Source: Streptosporangium carneum (lineage in GTDB: Bacteria; Actinomycetota; Actinomycetes; Streptosporangiales; Streptosporangiaceae). From it: a DNA stretch of 64,000 nucleotides. The position numbers were made by a program, and so were the translations under genes. This document shows positions 43,332 to 52,361 of this stretch, piece by piece. Under the pieces are notes generated by a model. That model saw only the letters and a list, made by a program, of their open reading frames with translations, was not told the DNA's origin and did no database searches. The stretch lies in NCBI RefSeq assembly GCF_027922005.1, contig NZ_BSEV01000002.1:248001-312000 (forward strand), read 5' to 3'. The stretch's first letter is position 1. Every line of letters starts with the position of its first letter.

Positions 43332-44732
43332 TCAACGGAGCGTCTCAGGATCCGAGAACCCCGGGCTGGGAGCGGTGAGTGACAGGTCGGGCAGCGCGGA
43401 GAGCACGCTCGTGTTCTCCCCCGAAGGGGAACGGGGACCGGGCGCCTGGGGCGCGCCCGGCGCCTGCTGCGGACCTGGACCCCACGCCGGACCTGGAGCC
43501 TGCGTCGGAGAGGGGGCCCGCGTCGGAGCGGGCGAGAACCACTCGGAGGTGTTCTGCCCCTCGGGGCGGGAGTGACGCCCCGCGGCGTGCGCTCCCCCGT
43601 CGCCGTCACCGCCGCCGTCGCCGCCGGTGCCACCGCCGCCGCCTCTGCGCGCGCGCCAACGCGGCAGCGCCATCATCACCAGGACCACGACGGCCAGCAG
43701 GAAGGTCAGCGGGAACAACACGAGCGGGACGCCCTCGAAGGACATCGCCACCACCGCGAAGGCGAACAGGAACGTCCAGGCGTACATGATCAGCACGGTG
43801 CGCCGGTGCGAGTGGCCGATGTCCAGCAGTCTGTGGTGCAGATGGCCCCGGTCGGGCGCGAAGGGCGAAAGGCCGTTCGAGGTGCGCCTGATCACCGCCA
43901 TGATCAGGTCGAGCAGCGGCAGCACCAGGATGGCGACCGGCACCAGCAGCGGGAGGACCACCGGGAAGCGGTTGATGGTGGTCGAGTCGAGCGGGGTGAT
44001 GGTGATCATCGTGGAGGCCAGCACCAGGCCGATCAGCATCGCCCCGGTGTCACCCATGAAGATCTTCGCCGGATGGAAGTTGTGCGGCAGGAACCCCAGG
44101 CACACCCCGATGAGCACCGAGGTGACGACGGCCGTGACGTTGATGCTGGTGTTGCCGTAGTCCTTGGAGAGGGCGACGGAGTAGGTCCAGGTGGCCATCG
44201 CGGCGATGCCGACGATCCCTGCGGCCAGCCCGTCGAGCCCGTCGACGAAGTTCACGGCGTTGATCATGACGACCACGACGAGGATCGTTATCAGCGGGCT
44301 GAGCGTGGAGTCGAGACTGGTCTGCCCGCCCAGCGAGGTGGGCAGCGGAAGCCACGGCAGGCTGACGCCGAACGCCACCAGGATGCCCGCGGCGCCGATC
44401 TGCCCGGCCAGCTTGACCAGGGCGCTCATCCCCCACCAGTCGTCCAGGAAGCCGGTGACCGTGATCAGGCCGCCCGCCGCGATCAGCGCGATCGCGGTGT
44501 TGCCCTCGGCCAGCTTGCCTCCGGCGTACGGCAGATGGCTGGCGATCAGCAGGCCCGCGACGAGCCCGCCGTACATGGCCAGGCCGCCTAGTCGGGGGGT
44601 TGGAATGGTGTGCACGTCCCGGTCGCGGACCTCCGGCATCGCGCCGATGCGGATGGCGAACACGCGCACCAGCGGAACCAGGAGGTATGTCGCCGCCGCC
44701 GCGACCAGTGCCATGAGAAGGTATTCGCGCAC
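43332..44732 (-). CDS. WecA/TagO-like UDP-GlcNAc:undecaprenyl-phosphate transferase
   Basis: The 466-residue integral membrane enzyme belongs to the MraY/WecA family with about eleven helices. Motifs are TPRLGGLAMYGG, GFLDDWWG (Mg-binding Asp pair), NFVDGLDGLAAG, FMGDTGAM and the basic loop RGHLHHRLLDIGHSHRRTVL. It should transfer GlcNAc-1-phosphate to the lipid carrier, starting arabinogalactan-linker, teichoic acid or other wall glycan synthesis. The last about 110 residues are a disordered Gly/Pro/Ala-rich tail absent from model enzymes. Its place before the atp operon matches rfe/wecA in mycobacteria. Confidence 0.93.
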   Translation of the reverse strand: MREYLLMALVAAAATYLLVPLVRVFAIRIGAMPEVRDRDVHTIPTPRLGGLAMYGGLVAGLLIASHLPYAGGKLAEGNTAIALIAAGGLITVTGFLDDWWGMSALVKLAGQIGAAGILVAFGVSLPWLPLPTSLGGQTSLDSTLSPLITILVVVVMINAVNFVDGLDGLAAGIVGIAAMATWTYSVALSKDYGNTSINVTAVVTSVLIGVCLGFLPHNFHPAKIFMGDTGAMLIGLVLASTMITITPLDSTTINRFPVVLPLLVPVAILVLPLLDLIMAVIRRTSNGLSPFAPDRGHLHHRLLDIGHSHRRTVLIMYAWTFLFAFAVVAMSFEGVPLVLFPLTFLLAVVVLVMMALPRWRARRGGGGGTGGDGGGDGDGGAHAAGRHSRPEGQNTSEWFSPAPTRAPSPTQAPGPAWGPGPQQAPGAPQAPGPRSPSGENTSVLSALPDLSLTAPSPGFSDPETLR

Positions 44733-44789
44733 GGACCTAGTTTCGCTGATAGTCCGGCCTTCTGTGACCGGAAAACCTGCCAGAACACC

Positions 44790-46055
44790 TCATAGTTCCC
44801 TGGGATATATCTGATGAGCTCGCGCGAGCTCCCTCGCCCGCACCCTGGTTTCCTCCACTGCGTCGGGGTTGCGGATGACCTGCGCCACCATCGAGGCCAC
44901 CTCTTTCATCTCCTCGCCCCCCATCCCCTGCGTCGTGACGCAGGGGGTTCCCACGCGGATCCCCGACGTCACCGTGGGCGGCTCGGGATCGTAGGGGATG
45001 GCGTTGCGGTTGAGCGTGATGCCCGCCGAGGCGCACCGGTGCTCCGCGACCGCGCCCGAGATCCCCGTGTCCCGCAGGTCGACCAGGGCCAGGTGGCTGT
45101 CGGTCCCCCCTGAGACGGGACGCATGCCCTCGGCCGCCAGACCGTCGGCCAGCACCTGGGCGTTGGCCACCACCTGCCGGGCGTACTCGGCGAACTCCGG
45201 TCTGAGCGCCTCGCCGAACGCCACCGCCTTCGCCGCGACCGCGTGCATGAGCGGGCCGCCCTGGATGAAGGGGAAGACAGCCCGGTCGATCTTGTCCGCC
45301 AGCTCCTCCGTGCACATGATGCCGCCGCCCCTCGGGCCGCGCAGCGCCTTGTGCGTGGTGAAGGTCACCACGTCGGCGTACGGCACGGCCGACGGCAGCG
45401 CTCTTCCCGCCATCAGCCCGACGGTGTGCGCGATGTCGGCCAGCAGCCAGGCCCCCACCTCGTCGGCGATGCCCCGGAAGGCGGCGAAGTCGATCTGCCG
45501 GGGATACGCCGTCGCGCCACAGATGATCATTTTGGGCTGGTGGCGCAGCGCCAGCTCCCTGACCTCGTCGTAGTCGATCAGCTCGGTGTCCCTGCGCACG
45601 CCGTACGCCACGACGCCGAACCACCGCCCGGAGAAGTTGACCTTGGAGCCGTGGGTGAGGTGGCCGCCGTGGGGCAGCGCCATGGCGAGCACGGTGTCAC
45701 CGGGCTGGAGCAGCGCCGCGTAGGCGGCCAGGTTGGCCGAGGCGCCCGAATGGGGCTGCACGTTGACGTGTTCGGCGCCGAAGAGACGTCTGGCCCGGTC
45801 GATGGCGAGCCGCTCCGCCCTGTCGACGACCTCGCAGCCCGCGTAGTAGCGCCTGCCGGGATATCCCTCGGCGTACTTGTTGGTCAGCGTCGATCCGAGC
45901 GCGGCGAGCACGGCGGGTGAGGCGAAGTTCTCGCTGGCGATGAGCTGGATGCCGTCGCAGAGCCGGTCGAGCTCGTCTGTGAGGATCTGCGCGATCTCGG
46001 GATCCTGCCGCTGCAGGAGACCGAAGTCGGGTCCGTAGTACGGCTCAGCACCCAT
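44790..46055 (-). CDS. glyA: Serine hydroxymethyltransferase
   Basis: The 421-residue PLP enzyme converts serine and tetrahydrofolate to glycine and methylene-THF. Motifs are [53 protein letters not shown] and the Schiff-base Lys in [12 protein letters not shown]. Length and motifs are normal. It sits between the tsaC/sua5 side and wecA, 57 bp upstream of the latter, and may be co-transcribed with it. Confidence 0.96.
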   Translation of the reverse strand: MGAEPYYGPDFGLLQRQDPEIAQILTDELDRLCDGIQLIASENFASPAVLAALGSTLTNKYAEGYPGRRYYAGCEVVDRAERLAIDRARRLFGAEHVNVQPHSGASANLAAYAALLQPGDTVLAMALPHGGHLTHGSKVNFSGRWFGVVAYGVRRDTELIDYDEVRELALRHQPKMIICGATAYPRQIDFAAFRGIADEVGAWLLADIAHTVGLMAGRALPSAVPYADVVTFTTHKALRGPRGGGIMCTEELADKIDRAVFPFIQGGPLMHAVAAKAVAFGEALRPEFAEYARQVVANAQVLADGLAAEGMRPVSGGTDSHLALVDLRDTGISGAVAEHRCASAGITLNRNAIPYDPEPPTVTSGIRVGTPCVTTQGMGGEEMKEVASMVAQVIRNPDAVEETRVRARELARAHQIYPREL

Positions 46056-46199
46056 GACTCACATCCCGGGGATGACGACTCACCCCACTGTATGCCCGCC
46101 CGTCGCCGTTTTCCCACGCCAGGGGCGCGTTTCCCGGAGCGGAGAGGTGTTCCTTCCGCCCCGGGACGCCTGCCTGTCAGGGATTTCAGGAGGACGTCG

Positions 46200-46580
46200 T
46201 CACGAGAACGCGTGCGGCGCCCCCGCGTTGACGGGCACCCATCTCGGGGTGTCGGCCGCCTGGTCGCTGATGGAGGTGAGGATCGCCTGCCGGTAGAGGC
46301 CGAGACGGGAGCGCCACTCGGCCATCTCCTCCACGTAACGCCCCGAGACCGGGGCGTCCCAGACATCCTTGCTCCTGGCCAGCTGGTAGGCCTTGTCCAG
46401 GCTCGCGGTCAGGGTGTCCAGCGCGGGAAGCACCTGCCGCCACATCAGGACCAGTCGCTGGTAGTCGGGGTTGAACTCCCAGGAGACGGCCGTGTCCGGA
46501 GTGGGCAGGCCGGGCGCTCCCGAGACGGGAGGCGTCTCCCCCGGCTGCAACGGCTGCGGTGCGGGCGGATCCACGAACAT
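46200..46580 (-). CDS. Helical protein of unknown function, partner of the repeat protein
   Basis: The 126-residue product has a Pro-rich N-terminus, then a helical domain: SWEFNPDYQRLVLMWRQVLPALDTLTASLDKAYQLARSKDVW and RYVEEMAEWRSRLGLYRQAILTSI. The spacing of Trp residues recalls WXG100/ESX-type helical hairpins, but a WXG motif is not present. ATG 46580 has GAGGAG 6 bp upstream. It follows the repeat-rich gene by 16 bp and must be co-transcribed with it. Confidence 0.72.
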   Translation of the reverse strand: MFVDPPAPQPLQPGETPPVSGAPGLPTPDTAVSWEFNPDYQRLVLMWRQVLPALDTLTASLDKAYQLARSKDVWDAPVSGRYVEEMAEWRSRLGLYRQAILTSISDQAADTPRWVPVNAGAPHAFS

Positions 46581-46596
46581 CACAGGCTCCTCACAC

Positions 46597-49056
46597 TCAC
46601 TTCACACCCGACTGCCCGGCGCCGGGAGACGGTTTCGGCAGCAGCGGAGCCGTCGAGTCGACGTCGGCCGCCTCGCCGTCCGACTCGATCTCCTCCGTCC
46701 AGGCGTCCTCGCCCCAGTCCCCGTCGTAGGCCTGATCGTCCGGCGTGTCCAGCGGCTCGACGTCGGTCACGTCGTCGGCGGACGTTTTGAGCGCGTCCGG
46801 GTCCGGCTGCTCCGCCTTCGCCGAGACGACGTCGTCTCCGTCGGCCGCCCACTGCGTGAGAACGCCCTCGGCCGTACCGGTCGGGTGCGCGCCCTTCGAG
46901 CCGCCCTTGGAGTCGGCGTCGCCCTTGGAGTCCGGCCCGGCCTTCGAGCCGTCGGAGCCCGAGTGCCCGTCCCTGGGAGAACGCTCATCTCCCTTTGAAC
47001 CGGCGTCGCCCTTGGAGTCGGCTCCGCCCTTCGACCCGTCGGAGGCCGAGTCTCCGTCTCTCGGAGAGGTCTCGTCACCCTTGGAGTCCGGCGTGCCCTT
47101 CGACCCGTCGGAGCCCGAGTGCCCGTCCCCCGGAGAGGTCTCGTCACCCTTGGAGTCCGGCGTGCCCTTCGACCCGTCGGAGCCCGAGTGCCCGTCCCCC
47201 GGAGAGGTCTCGTCACCCTTGGAACCGGTGTCGCCCTTGGAGTCCGGCCCGTTCTTCGAGGAGGAGTCCTCTCTCGGTCCCTCGGAGGCCGAGTGTCCGT
47301 CCCTCGGAGAGCGCTCGTCGCCCTTGGAGTCCGTGTCGCCCTTGAGGTCGGCGTCGCCCTTGAGATCGGCTCCGGTCGGGTGCGCGCCCTTCGTGTCGGG
47401 CTCTCCGGTGTCCAACGGCACATTGTCGAAGTAGGGACTCATGCCCTGCGTGCTCGACTCCCCGCCCGCGCCCTTGGAGTCCGCCCCGGTTGGGTGCGCG
47501 CCCTTCGTGTCGGGCTCCCCCGTGTCCAACGGCACATTGTCGAAGTAAGGGCTCATGCCCTGCGTGCTCGACTCCCCGCCCGCGCCCTTGGGCTGGGGCG
47601 ACTGGTCGAGGGCGGGATCGGCGTTGTCGGGGGTCGGCAGGACGGGCCCGGCCGACTTCGGCGCTTCGCTCTTCGGTGTTTCGGTCTTCGGCGGCTCGGT
47701 CGCCTCGACCTGGCCTGGATTGTGGGAGTCCGCGCCTGTGGCGTCCGAGGTGCCGTCGATCGCGGGCGAGTCCAGCGGCGGGATCTCCTCGATGTTCTTC
47801 AGCAGCTCACCCACCTCCGCCGCCGTCGGCGAGTCGAGCGGGATCTGCAGCACCTTCGTCCCCTCGACGTCCACGACCTGCGGCTTGTGCGCACCGGTCT
47901 GGTCGACGTCGTCGGGGTGGTTCTTCTGCGGAGTGTCGATTATCTCGACCTTTCCGTCGGTCCTGGGGGAACGTTCGTCTCCCTTGGAACCGGTGTCGCC
48001 CTTGGAGTCAGGGCCGCCCTTCGAGGAGGAGTCGTCCTTCGGCCCGTCGGAGCCCGAGTGCCCGTCCCGGGGAGAGCGCTCATCACCCTTCGAACCGGCA
48101 TCCCCCTTGGAACCGCCGTCTCCCCTGGAGTCCGGCTTCTCCTTCGAGGAGGGATCGTCCTTCGACCCGTCAGAGCCCGACCCCCCGTCCCTGGGAGAAC
48201 GCTCATCACCCTTCGAACCGCCGTCTCCCTTGGAATCCGGCTTCTCCTTCGGGTCTGGCTTCTCCTTCGGAGGGGAGTCGTCCTTCGACCCGTCGGAGCC
48301 CGAGTGCCCGTCCCTGGGAGAACGCTCATCACCCTTCGAACCGGCATCCCCCTTGGAACCGCCGTCTCCCCTGGAGTCCGGCTTCTCCTTCGGGTCTGGC
48401 TTCTCCTTCGAAGAGGAGTCGTCCCTCGGGGAGGTCTCGTCGCCCTTGGAGCCGCCGTCCGGCTTCGCGTCGGGCTTGGGGTCTGATCCGGTCCCGTGCT
48501 TGGAATCGGGTTGCGAGTGGGGCTTCTGGTCGTCTCTGGGGGCGTTGTCCGCCGGCTGGTCCCCGGCCTGGTGTCCGTTTTCGGGCCGTACGGCGGGCTT
48601 GAGGTCTTCGGACTTGGGGGTGTCCGGCTTCGCCTCCTTGCCCTTCGACTCTCCGGTGTCCGCGCCCTCTTTCGGGGTCTCGGCCTTCGGGGCCTCCGGC
48701 TTCTCGGCCTTGGGAGTCTCTCCTCGCTCGTCCGAGACCTTCGACCGCTCCGCTCCGTGGTCGCCGCTCCCCTGGCCGCCCGTCTTGCTGTCTCCGGCCG
48801 CCGGTCCCGCCGAGGATCCGCCCTCCTGCTTGACCTTCTTCTCCAGGAGCTCGACCCGGGTGGAGACGTCGCGAACCATCCCCTCGCAGGCGTCCGCGAT
48901 CTGGGAAGGCCGATGGGCGGACTGCGAGGGCAGGCCCGCCGCGCTCAGTATGCGGGCGACCTTGCCCTCCGTGTCCCGCATGCGCTCGGCTGCCTGTCGC
49001 ACCTCGGACAGCAGATCACGGACCAGCTTGGGGTCCATTCCGTCCAACTTGCCCAT
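46597..49056 (-). CDS. Repeat-rich 819-residue protein with a WXG-like helical head
   Basis: The first about 75 residues (PKLVRDLLSEVRQAAERMRDTEGKVARILSAAGLP, then DACEGMVRDVSTRVELLEKKV) form a helical pair like the heads of type VII secretion substrates. About 700 hydrophilic residues follow, built from SKGDERSPRDG/GHSGSDGSK-type repeats and two copies of a 38-residue unit containing MSPYFDNVPLDTG. The C-terminus is acidic (DDQAYDGDWGEDAWTEE). No signal peptide or membrane helix is seen. GGGAG lies 6 bp before the ATG. The protein is surely disordered over most of its length. Type VII export or a wall-associated role is inference. Confidence 0.78.
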   Translation of the reverse strand: MGKLDGMDPKLVRDLLSEVRQAAERMRDTEGKVARILSAAGLPSQSAHRPSQIADACEGMVRDVSTRVELLEKKVKQEGGSSAGPAAGDSKTGGQGSGDHGAERSKVSDERGETPKAEKPEAPKAETPKEGADTGESKGKEAKPDTPKSEDLKPAVRPENGHQAGDQPADNAPRDDQKPHSQPDSKHGTGSDPKPDAKPDGGSKGDETSPRDDSSSKEKPDPKEKPDSRGDGGSKGDAGSKGDERSPRDGHSGSDGSKDDSPPKEKPDPKEKPDSKGDGGSKGDERSPRDGGSGSDGSKDDPSSKEKPDSRGDGGSKGDAGSKGDERSPRDGHSGSDGPKDDSSSKGGPDSKGDTGSKGDERSPRTDGKVEIIDTPQKNHPDDVDQTGAHKPQVVDVEGTKVLQIPLDSPTAAEVGELLKNIEEIPPLDSPAIDGTSDATGADSHNPGQVEATEPPKTETPKSEAPKSAGPVLPTPDNADPALDQSPQPKGAGGESSTQGMSPYFDNVPLDTGEPDTKGAHPTGADSKGAGGESSTQGMSPYFDNVPLDTGEPDTKGAHPTGADLKGDADLKGDTDSKGDERSPRDGHSASEGPREDSSSKNGPDSKGDTGSKGDETSPGDGHSGSDGSKGTPDSKGDETSPGDGHSGSDGSKGTPDSKGDETSPRDGDSASDGSKGGADSKGDAGSKGDERSPRDGHSGSDGSKAGPDSKGDADSKGGSKGAHPTGTAEGVLTQWAADGDDVVSAKAEQPDPDALKTSADDVTDVEPLDTPDDQAYDGDWGEDAWTEEIESDGEAADVDSTAPLLPKPSPGAGQSGVK
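47075..47212. repeat. Identical tandem 69-bp repeat
   Basis: Units 47075-47143 and 47144-47212 match base for base as far as I can read. Further diverged copies of the same SKGDE...GSDG coding unit extend on both sides (about 46900-47350 and 47960-48460). Recent tandem duplication is the likely cause. Confidence 0.85.
47374..47580. repeat. Two copies of a 114-bp coding repeat
   Basis: The copies start at 47374 and 47488 and are almost identical. Each encodes the 38-residue unit with MSPYFDNVPLDTGEPDTKG. The Tyr/Phe-containing motif is the only non-charged segment in this part of the protein and may be a binding motif. Confidence 0.8.
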
Positions 49057-49126
49057 GGAGGTCTCCCGGATGTGTCGGCCACCTCAAGGTACCGGCGGGA
49101 CAGCCCGGCGTCACGATGATAATCAG

Positions 49127-49146
49127 ACGATATGGATCACGATATG
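49127..49146. promoter_or_regulatory. ACGATATG direct repeat upstream of the repeat-rich gene
   Basis: Two copies of ACGATATG 12 bp apart lie in a short AT-rich stretch 70 to 90 bp upstream of the start codon of the minus-strand repeat-rich gene. They probably mark its promoter or an activator site. Confidence 0.35.
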
Positions 49147-49163
49147 AGCTGTGGATCCGCTGC

Positions 49164-49829
49164 TCAGTCGTCGGAGGCGGAGTCCGAGTCCGTCGCCACG
49201 TAGCCGACCACGCCGCGGATCTTCTCCACCGAGATGACTCCCCTGCGCAGCAGCCGGGGCACCGCCGTGGTGAGGTCGAGGATCGTGGAGGGGACGTTGC
49301 CCGCGGTCGGGCCGCCGTCGAGATAGACCCCGACGGAGTCGCCCAGCTGCTCCTCGGCCTCGGCGGCTGTGGTGGCGGCGGGGGCTCCGGAGCGGTTGGC
49401 GCTGGAGACGGCCAGCGGGCCGGTCTGCTTGAGGAGCTCGAGGGCGAGCGGGTGCAGCGGCATCCGGAGGGCGACGGTGCCCTTCGCGTCGCCCAGGTCC
49501 CATGACAGCGACCGGTTGACGCGGCAGATCAGGGTGAGCGGCCCCGGCCAGAAGGCGTCGATGAGGTCCTGGCCGTAGGGGCCGAGGTTCTCGACCAGGG
49601 CGGTGGCCGCGCGCACGGTCCCGACCAGCACCGGCGGGGGCTTGTCACGCCCGCGCCCCTTGGCGTCCAGCAGCGCCGTGACGGCGGGCGGGATGAAGGC
49701 GTCGACGCCGACCCCGTAGACGGTGTCGGTGGGGAAGACCACGAGCTCGTACTTCGGTATGGCTATAAGGGCGTCGGCCAGACCTGCTTCTCGCTGCTCG
49801 GGGTCTGCGCAGTCATAACGTCGGCTCAC
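49164..49829 (-). CDS. L-threonylcarbamoyladenylate synthase (TsaC/Sua5 family)
   Basis: The 221-residue YrdC-fold enzyme makes threonylcarbamoyl-AMP for the universal tRNA modification t6A37. Motifs are VFPTDTVYGVG, KGRGRDKP, FWPGPLT, VALRMPLHP and LAVSSANRSGAP. The long C-terminal Sua5 domain is absent, so it is the short TsaC type. The C-terminus is acidic (ATDSDSASDD). It lies 11 bp downstream of prmC, an order typical for actinobacteria. Confidence 0.95.
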   Translation of the reverse strand: MSRRYDCADPEQREAGLADALIAIPKYELVVFPTDTVYGVGVDAFIPPAVTALLDAKGRGRDKPPPVLVGTVRAATALVENLGPYGQDLIDAFWPGPLTLICRVNRSLSWDLGDAKGTVALRMPLHPLALELLKQTGPLAVSSANRSGAPAATTAAEAEEQLGDSVGVYLDGGPTAGNVPSTILDLTTAVPRLLRRGVISVEKIRGVVGYVATDSDSASDD

Positions 49830-49840
49830 GGCATGCCATC

Positions 49841-50695
49841 CTATTCCTGGCCGAAACGGGCGGTGACGAAGCGATCCCTGCGGGTGAGGTCCTGGCGGCT
49901 GCGGACGTCACGCCAGCCGTTGTCCTCAGGGAAGATCAGGTAGACCGGCGTGCCCTGCTCGTCCGCGTGCTCGACCGCGACGAAACCGCCTGGGCGCAGC
50001 AGCCGCCTGGCCGTCCGCTCGACCGCCCTGACCTCGTCGAGGCCGTCGCTGCCCGAGCCGTACAGCGCGCGGCGCGGATCGTAGTCGCGCACCTCGGGGT
50101 CGCGGGGAATCGCGCCGGGCGGGATGTAGGGCGGGTTGGAGATGACCAGGTCGACCTGGCCGTTGAGCTCGGGAAGGGCGTCCGCCAGGTCCTCGGGGTG
50201 CAGGTGGACACGCCCCTGACCGTGCTCCAGGATGTTGCGCTTGGCCCAGCGGTAGGCGTCCGGGTCGACCTCGACGGCGTGCACCGTGGCCAGCGCGATC
50301 TCCTGGGCGATGGACAGCGCGATGGCGCCCGATCCGGTGCCGAGGTCGACGACGACCGGCGAGGCGACGTCCATCTCCCGCAGGCGCTCGATGGCCCAGC
50401 CCGCCACGACCTCGGTCTCCGGGCGCGGCACGAACACCCCGGGCCCGACCTCGAGGGACAGGTAGCGGAAGTAGGCGCGTCCGGTGATGTGCTGGAGCGG
50501 CTCGCGGGCCTCGCGCCGCGCGATGCCCTCCCAGAACAGCGCGTCGAACTCCGAGTCCGTCACGTTGTGCAGCTCGCTGCGCCGTACTCCGTGGACGAAC
50601 GCGGCGATCTCCTCGGCGTCCGTGCGCGGCGACGGCACACCTGCCTCGGCGAGCCGGGCGGTGGCGAGGGCGATCTCGTCCAGCAGAAAGGTCAT
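49841..50695 (-). CDS. prmC: Release factor glutamine methyltransferase
   Basis: The 284-residue SAM-dependent enzyme methylates the Gln of the GGQ motif in release factors. It has an N-terminal helical domain, then [14 protein letters not shown] (SAM loop) and the catalytic NPPYIP. It follows prfA by 9 bp, so substrate and enzyme are co-expressed. Confidence 0.96.
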   Translation of the reverse strand: MTFLLDEIALATARLAEAGVPSPRTDAEEIAAFVHGVRRSELHNVTDSEFDALFWEGIARREAREPLQHITGRAYFRYLSLEVGPGVFVPRPETEVVAGWAIERLREMDVASPVVVDLGTGSGAIALSIAQEIALATVHAVEVDPDAYRWAKRNILEHGQGRVHLHPEDLADALPELNGQVDLVISNPPYIPPGAIPRDPEVRDYDPRRALYGSGSDGLDEVRAVERTARRLLRPGGFVAVEHADEQGTPVYLIFPEDNGWRDVRSRQDLTRRDRFVTARFGQE

Positions 50696-50704
50696 GGGCG
50701 CGTT

Positions 50705-51757
50705 CTATGCGTGCTCTGCGAGCTTCTCCGCCATCTCGGCGTCGAGCAGCGACTGGATGACGGCCGTGAGGTCGCCGTCCAGCACCTGGTCGAGGTTGTA
50801 GGCCTTGAAGCCGACGCGGTGGTCGGAGATGCGGTTCTCGGGGAAGTTGTAGGTGCGGATGCGCTCTGAGCGGTCGACGGTCCTGATCTGGGACTTGCGC
50901 TCGGCCATGGCGGCGGCGTTGGCCTCCTCCTCCGCGATGGCCTGGAGGCGGGCGCGCAGGATGCGCATGGCCGACTCCTTGTTCTGGAGCTGGCTCTTCT
51001 CGTTCTGGCAGGAGGCGACCACGCCGGTCGGAAGGTGCGTGATCCGCACGGCCGAGTCGGTGGTGTTGACGCTCTGCCCGCCGGGGCCGCTGGACCGGTA
51101 GACGTCGATGCGGAGGTCGTTCGGGTCGACCTGCACGTCGACCTCCTCGGCCTCCGGGTAGACCAGGACGCCCGCCGCGCTGGTGTGGATGCGCCCCTGC
51201 GACTCGGTGACCGGCACGCGCTGGACCCGGTGCACACCGCCCTCGAACTTCAGCTTCGACCACACGCCGTCGTCGCCCCTGGCCTTGACCGCGACGGTGA
51301 CGTCCTTGTAGCCGCCCAGATCGGAGTGGGTGGCGTCGATCAGCTCGGTCTTCCAGCCGACCCGCTCGGCGTAGCGGAGGTACATCCGCAGGAGGTCTCC
51401 GGCGAACAGCGCCGACTCCTCGCCGCCCTCACCCGCCTTGATCTCCATGATGATGTCCTTGTCATCGTTGGGATCACGCGGGATCAGCAGATGCCTGAGC
51501 TTCTCCTCGAGCTCGGGGACGCGGGCCTCGAGCTCCTTGGCCTCCTCGGCGAACGCCTCGTCCTCCGACGCCAGCTCCTTGGCGGTGCCCAGGTCGTTCT
51601 GGACGCCCTCGAGCTCCCGATAGGTGTTGACGATCGGGGTCAGCTCGGCGTAGCGCCTGCCGAACGTGCGCGCCTGCGTGGGGTTGGCGTGCACGGTGGG
51701 ATCGGCGAGCTTGAGTTCCAGCTCGGCATACTCACTGAGCAGCTCGTCGAGATTCAC
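50705..51757 (-). CDS. prfA: Peptide chain release factor 1
   Basis: The 350-residue factor recognises UAA and UAG. It shows the [17 protein letters not shown] catalytic loop with GGQ and the decoding region around [16 protein letters not shown]. Length is standard for RF1. It lies between rpmE and prmC on the same strand. Confidence 0.97.
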   Translation of the reverse strand: MNLDELLSEYAELELKLADPTVHANPTQARTFGRRYAELTPIVNTYRELEGVQNDLGTAKELASEDEAFAEEAKELEARVPELEEKLRHLLIPRDPNDDKDIIMEIKAGEGGEESALFAGDLLRMYLRYAERVGWKTELIDATHSDLGGYKDVTVAVKARGDDGVWSKLKFEGGVHRVQRVPVTESQGRIHTSAAGVLVYPEAEEVDVQVDPNDLRIDVYRSSGPGGQSVNTTDSAVRITHLPTGVVASCQNEKSQLQNKESAMRILRARLQAIAEEEANAAAMAERKSQIRTVDRSERIRTYNFPENRISDHRVGFKAYNLDQVLDGDLTAVIQSLLDAEMAEKLAEHA

Positions 51758-51865
51758 CGTGCGTCCTTTCGAAGTCTTGCGGGTCCTGCCTAATCACCAC
51801 GAACGCCGACCCGGGGCACCCCCTGCGGAACGAGGGGGATTCCGAGCCGGCGTCGGGGGTGCGAG

Positions 51866-52084
51866 CTACTGGCCCGTGGACTTCTTGCCGAAGCGCTTCT
51901 CGAAGCGCGCCACCCGGCCGCCGGTGTCCAGGATCTTCTGCTTGCCCGTGTAGAACGGGTGGCAGGCGGAGCACACGTCGGCGTGGATCGTGCCGTTCTT
52001 GGCGGTGCTGCGGGTGGTGAAGGTGTTACCACAGGTGCAGGTCACCTCGGTGGTGACGTACTCCGGGTGAATGTCGGGCTTCAT
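51866..52084 (-). CDS. rpmE: Ribosomal protein L31, zinc-binding type
   Basis: The 72-residue protein has the zinc Cys set C16, C18, C37, C40 (TCTCGN and [12 protein letters not shown]), so this is the C+ paralogue; a zinc-independent copy may exist elsewhere. ATG 52084 has GAAGGA upstream. In many actinobacteria rpmE directly follows rho; here a two-component system and a secreted protein gene are inserted between them. Confidence 0.96.
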   Translation of the reverse strand: MKPDIHPEYVTTEVTCTCGNTFTTRSTAKNGTIHADVCSACHPFYTGKQKILDTGGRVARFEKRFGKKSTGQ

Positions 52085-52361
52085 GTCCTTCAGTTCCTCT
52101 CCAAAGCGCGGTCGCCGGGTCGCCACTGTCTCTCGCCTGTGAGGCTTGCGCGCTGTAGCACACCAGGGTGCGCGCGGGCGGGAACCGGAACCGCTGCGGT
52201 TCGGCTACCAGTGTGCCAGATGCTCCAACCACCCCAGGCCACGGGACATTCCCCGCACCCGATGACCTGGTTTCGGTGGACGAGACACATCTGTACCACT
52301 AGGCTCCGGTGCCCAAACCGTAACTTTTACCATTATTTTTACCTCAGTTAGGGGACCAATG

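Noticed and set aside
47119-49147. Large plus-strand frames opposite the repeat-rich protein
   Set aside because: The minus-strand frame has a good RBS, a helical head and a coupled downstream gene; the plus frames are repeat shadows.
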